Part shown: positions 7,163 to 10,134 of the stretch, piece after piece
Position numbering within the stretch: the first letter of the stretch is position 1
How the letters are laid out: the number at the start of each line of letters is the position of its first letter
NCBI GenBank assembly: GCA_012515455.1
Contig: JAAYYJ010000434.1
Span: 1-10,134 of the forward strand
From: Oligosphaeraceae bacterium
GTDB taxonomy: Bacteria > Verrucomicrobiota > Lentisphaeria > Oligosphaerales > Oligosphaeraceae
Direction of reading: 5' to 3'
Length of the DNA: 10,134 nt
Position numbers and translations under genes: made by a program
The notes under the pieces: generated by a model
Told to the model about the DNA's origin: nothing
The model's database searches: none
Seen by the model: the letters and a program-made list of their open reading frames with translations, nothing else

Positions 7163-8206
7163 ATGATTGCTCTGGAACAAGATTTACACCGCCTGCTCGC
7201 CGAGGCCATGACTGCCCTGGACAACGTCCAAACCCTGCCTGAACTGGAAGAACTGAAGGGCCGGGTGATGGGCCGCAAGGGTACTCTGCCGGCCCTGATG
7301 GCCCAGCTGGGACAAGTCCCGGCCGCTGATAAACCGGTCGTGGGCAAGACCATCAACGCAGTCAAACAGCAGTTGCAGAACGCCTTCGAGAGCAAAACCG
7401 GGCAATTGCAGGCCGCCGGAGCCGGCCAGCGCGCCTTGGACGTCTCGCTGCCGGGCCGGGCCCGCCCGCTCGGGCATAAGCATCCCATCACCCAGGTTAT
7501 GGAAGAGGCCGTGGCAGTCTTCCGGCGCATGGGTTTCGTGGTCGCAGACGGGCCGGACCTGGAGAGCGTCTGGCATAACTTTGATGCCTTGAATTCCCCC
7601 CAGGAGCACCCGTCCCGCACTCCAGAAGACACCTTCTATTTCGATTTGGACCGGAAGCACTGGCTGGAGGGCGACACCATGATCCTGCGCACTCAGACCT
7701 CGCCGGTGCAAATCCGCTGCATGCTCAAGCAGAAACCGCCGGTACGGATCGTTTGCCCCGGCCGCTGCTATCGCCGCGACACCCCGGATGCCACCCACGG
7801 CATGAGCTTCCACCAGATCGAAGGACTGTATGTCGATCGCAATGTCTCCCTGGCCGATCTGAAAGGCACCCTGGCCCTGTATGCCCAGGAAATGTTCGGC
7901 AAGGATGTCAAGGTGCGCTTCCGCCCCCATTTCTTCCCCTTCACCGAACCGAGCGTGGAATGCGACGCCTCCTGCATCATCTGCGGCGGCACAGGCTGCC
8001 GGGTCTGCAAGGGCTCCGGCTGGCTGGAAATCGCCGGCGCCGGCATGGTCAATCCGGAAGTATTCCGCAATGTCGGTTACGACCCGGAACACACCACCGG
8101 CTACGCCTTCGGGATGGGAATCGAACGCATCGCCATGATCAAGTATGCCATCAATGACCTGCGGCTGCTCTATGACAATGACCTGCGCTTCCTGCATCAG
8201 TTCTGA
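7163..8206 (+). CDS. pheS: Phenylalanyl-tRNA synthetase alpha subunit
   Basis: PheS, the catalytic subunit of the cytoplasmic (alpha-beta)2 enzyme that charges tRNA-Phe with phenylalanine. The length of 347 residues is typical. The N-terminal 90 residues are the helical, coiled-coil-like tRNA-binding arm. The class II catalytic core follows: GHKHPI and the motif 1 region (about 107-130), LRTQTSPVQIR, motif 2 GRCYRRDTPDATH (200-212) with HQIEG, PHFFPFTEPS, and motif 3 GYAFGMGIERIAM (313-325) with R322. The insert C271-x2-C-x4-C-x2-C282 followed by KGSGWLEI is the zinc-finger-like loop found in many bacterial PheS proteins. The ATG at 7163 is preceded by AAGGA at 7152-7156 with 6 bases between. 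Both the reading frame and all motifs are intact. pheT, the usual operon partner, is not downstream; the next gene on this strand is unrelated. Confidence 0.97.
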   Translation: MIALEQDLHRLLAEAMTALDNVQTLPELEELKGRVMGRKGTLPALMAQLGQVPAADKPVVGKTINAVKQQLQNAFESKTGQLQAAGAGQRALDVSLPGRARPLGHKHPITQVMEEAVAVFRRMGFVVADGPDLESVWHNFDALNSPQEHPSRTPEDTFYFDLDRKHWLEGDTMILRTQTSPVQIRCMLKQKPPVRIVCPGRCYRRDTPDATHGMSFHQIEGLYVDRNVSLADLKGTLALYAQEMFGKDVKVRFRPHFFPFTEPSVECDASCIICGGTGCRVCKGSGWLEIAGAGMVNPEVFRNVGYDPEHTTGYAFGMGIERIAMIKYAINDLRLLYDNDLRFLHQF

Positions 8207-8304
8207 CGCCACAGTCTGATGCACCGCCTCCCACTGGATCTTTATTTACCTGCAGCCGGACCAGAGACCGCCCCAAGCCGCCCCCGAACGAGTAAAGGCC
8301 AAAT

Positions 8305-10134
8305 ATGAATCTCAGCACCATCCCGGCACCACCTGAACGCGAACAATGGGGATTCCTCAAAGACCTGCACCAGCCGGAACCAATTCGCCTGCACTGGGAT
8401 TTCCAAGCCGCACCAGACCAGACCAGGCTGCTGGACCTGCGCCCGGGGCTGACCCTGCTGAACCGCTTCCCAGACCCCGAAAAACTGCTGAACACCGCAT
8501 TCCAGGACGGCTTGCGCTTCCTCCAGGCCACCGGACTGCCCGCCGCCGGCCCCATCCCGCTGCAGCTCCAGCAGGAAGCCCTGCCGGTCCCTGGCAGTTA
8601 CCGCCTGCAGGTCACAACTGAAGGCATAACCTTATCTGCGCCAGACTGCGAGGGACTCCGGCACGGGATATTCTTCCTGGAAGACCTGGCGGCGGAGCAG
8701 TGCCTGCCCGCCCTCCCCTGCGGCACCTGGGAGCGGACCCCCTGGCTCAAAAACCGCATCTCGCGCTGTTTTTTCGGTCCCATCAAGCGTCCGCCCTTCA
8801 ACCGGGATGAGCTGCTTGATGACTTGGACTATTATCCCGACGAATACCTGAACCGCCTGGCCCATGAGGGCATCAACGGCCTGTGGCTGACCATCACTTT
8901 CCGGGAACTGGCCGAGACCTCGTTCAGCCCGCGCGACCCGCTGGCCCCGCAGCGCCTGGAAAAACTGCGCCGGACCGTGCAGCAGTGCCGGCGCTACGGC
9001 ATCAAAATCTGGCTGTTCAGCATCGAACCGCGGCACCTGGAGAAGGAAGACCCGCTGCTGCTGGCCAATCCCGCCTTCGCAGGTGCGCTCAGTTATGCCG
9101 GCACGCACTGCTTCTGCCCTTCCAGTCCCCAGGCCCAGCAGTACCTGTATGAGAGTACCCGTGACATCTTCCGGCAGGTCCCGAACCTGGGCGGGCTGAT
9201 CAATATCAGCCACGGCGAACGGCCCACCACCTGCCTGAGCAGCGTAGCGGCAACCGCCGACCACGACATCGTTTGCCCGCGCTGCGGCAAAATCCCCAAA
9301 TGGCAGGTCCACGCCAACGCGCTCGGCGCCATGCTGAATGGCATCCGGGAAGCCAATCCCCATGCCGAATTGATCAGCTGGCTCTATCAGCCCCAGCCCA
9401 TCCCGGAACGAGCACAATGGACCTTCGAACTGGCCCGCAACGTCCCCGAAGGAGTAACCCTGCAATATAATTTCGAGTCCGGGGCCTGCAAAAAACAGCT
9501 CTCCCGGGCCCGCCTGGGCGGTGATTACTGGCTCTCCTATGTCGGCCCCAGCCCGGCCTTCAGCCGCATCGCAGACGGGGTGAGCAGCCGCAACGGCAGT
9601 CTCTCCGCCAAAATCCAGGTCGGCTGTTCGCACGAAGTGGCCACCGTGCCCTTCGTCTCCGTACCCGGACTGCTGTACCAGAAATACGCCGCCATGCGCC
9701 GGCAGGGCTGCAGCAGCGTGATGCAATGCTGGTACTTCGGCAACTACCCCGGTATTATGAACCGCGCGGCGGGACAGCTGGCCTACGAGGAGTTCCGCGA
9801 TGACGAACAGTCGTTCCTGCTCCGCCTGGCCCGACCACAATGGGGACGCCATGCCCAGACCGTGGCAAATGCGTGGCGCCATTTCACCCGCGCTTACGAA
9901 AATTACCCGCTCTCCAATGACATGCAATACTACGGACCAATGCAGTTCGGACCAATCTGGCCGCTGCACCTGAAAATCGAACTGCTGCCCCTGGGACCGA
10001 CCTGGAAACCAGATTATCCGCCCAGCGGCGACTGCATCGGCGAATGCCTGGAGAATCATACCCTGGAGGAGGCGCTGCTGCTCAGCCGCCGCATCTCCAG
10101 CGAATGGGACCGCGGCCTGCGCATCCTGCAGGAC
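8305..10134 (+). CDS. Glycoside-hydrolase-like TIM-barrel protein, cut by the window end
   Basis: The frame is open from the ATG at 8305 through the last base, so 610 residues are seen and the C-terminus is missing. A TAA at 8293 in frame and AAAGG at 8294-8298 support this start. No signal peptide is visible. Residues about 90-135 end in PDCEGLRHGIFFLEDL, the pattern of the small alpha/beta domain that precedes the barrel in GH20, GH67 and GH163-type enzymes. From about 150 a TIM barrel is suggested: NRISRCFF, YPDEYLNRLAHEGINGLWL (178-195), then RYGIKIWLFSIEP as a second strand, GGLINISHGERPTTC (296-310) and HAELISWLY (361-369). E305 in HGER is the best acid/base candidate. C310, C324 and C327 (CPRCGK) form a cysteine cluster near it, reminiscent of CxxC motifs in GH163/DUF4838 proteins. 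The residues after about 500 (YYGPMQFGPIWP) are unplaced. The substrate is unknown. Family assignment is inference from pattern only; a non-catalytic or novel family is possible. Confidence 0.8.
   Translation, partial: MNLSTIPAPPEREQWGFLKDLHQPEPIRLHWDFQAAPDQTRLLDLRPGLTLLNRFPDPEKLLNTAFQDGLRFLQATGLPAAGPIPLQLQQEALPVPGSYRLQVTTEGITLSAPDCEGLRHGIFFLEDLAAEQCLPALPCGTWERTPWLKNRISRCFFGPIKRPPFNRDELLDDLDYYPDEYLNRLAHEGINGLWLTITFRELAETSFSPRDPLAPQRLEKLRRTVQQCRRYGIKIWLFSIEPRHLEKEDPLLLANPAFAGALSYAGTHCFCPSSPQAQQYLYESTRDIFRQVPNLGGLINISHGERPTTCLSSVAATADHDIVCPRCGKIPKWQVHANALGAMLNGIREANPHAELISWLYQPQPIPERAQWTFELARNVPEGVTLQYNFESGACKKQLSRARLGGDYWLSYVGPSPAFSRIADGVSSRNGSLSAKIQVGCSHEVATVPFVSVPGLLYQKYAAMRRQGCSSVMQCWYFGNYPGIMNRAAGQLAYEEFRDDEQSFLLRLARPQWGRHAQTVANAWRHFTRAYENYPLSNDMQYYGPMQFGPIWPLHLKIELLPLGPTWKPDYPPSGDCIGECLENHTLEEALLLSRRISSEWDRGLRILQD

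Noticed and set aside
8632..10059. Long minus-strand open frame (475 codons) at the right edge
   Set aside because: It is antisense to the plus-strand frame that runs from 8305 to the window end, which has recognisable domain patterns and a ribosome binding site. The minus translation shows the low-complexity G/A/Q/V composition typical of shadows in GC-rich DNA.

Overview
The window is GC-rich (about 60 % by eye) bacterial DNA that reads as ordinary, tightly coding chromosome. It holds two very large or partial carbohydrate-active-enzyme-like proteins, two housekeeping genes (tatD family, pheS), one small cysteine-rich protein and one probable structured RNA. A giant GH42-like secreted protein and a second glycoside-hydrolase-like protein interleaved with core genes would fit a polysaccharide-degrading member of the Planctomycetota-Verrucomicrobiota-Lentisphaerota group. 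A Victivallis-like Lentisphaerota bacterium is the best guess. This is inference from gene style, not from a marker search.

Layout. 1-169: upstream region without a supported gene. 170-5443 (+): a 1757-residue exported multidomain protein with a beta-galactosidase (GH42)-type TIM barrel and a trimerisation-type Rossmann domain near its C-terminus. 5452-6243 (+): a TatD-family metal-dependent hydrolase starting 8 bases after that stop, so the two are probably co-transcribed. 6244-6500: no coding sequence, but an inverted repeat, a -10-like box and a roughly 190-nt foldable segment that looks like a free-standing structured RNA, possibly 6S RNA. 6501-6983 (-): a 160-residue cysteine-rich protein of unknown function. 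6984-7162: divergent intergenic region. 7163-8206 (+): pheS, the alpha subunit of phenylalanyl-tRNA synthetase, not followed by pheT. 8305-10134 (+): an open reading frame running off the right edge (610 codons seen), a probable glycoside-hydrolase-like TIM-barrel protein with an N-terminal GH20/GH67-type small domain.

How the parts relate. The two large proteins suggest that the cell breaks down complex glycans, one protein being exported and the other apparently lacking a signal peptide. The tatD, RNA and pheS features are housekeeping or regulatory neighbours rather than pathway partners. I see no mobile element, CRISPR array, tRNA, rRNA or phage gene. The points most worth a second look are the candidate RNA at about 6313-6511, the apparent loss of the usual nucleophile in the GH42-like barrel, and the unplaced family of the right-edge protein.
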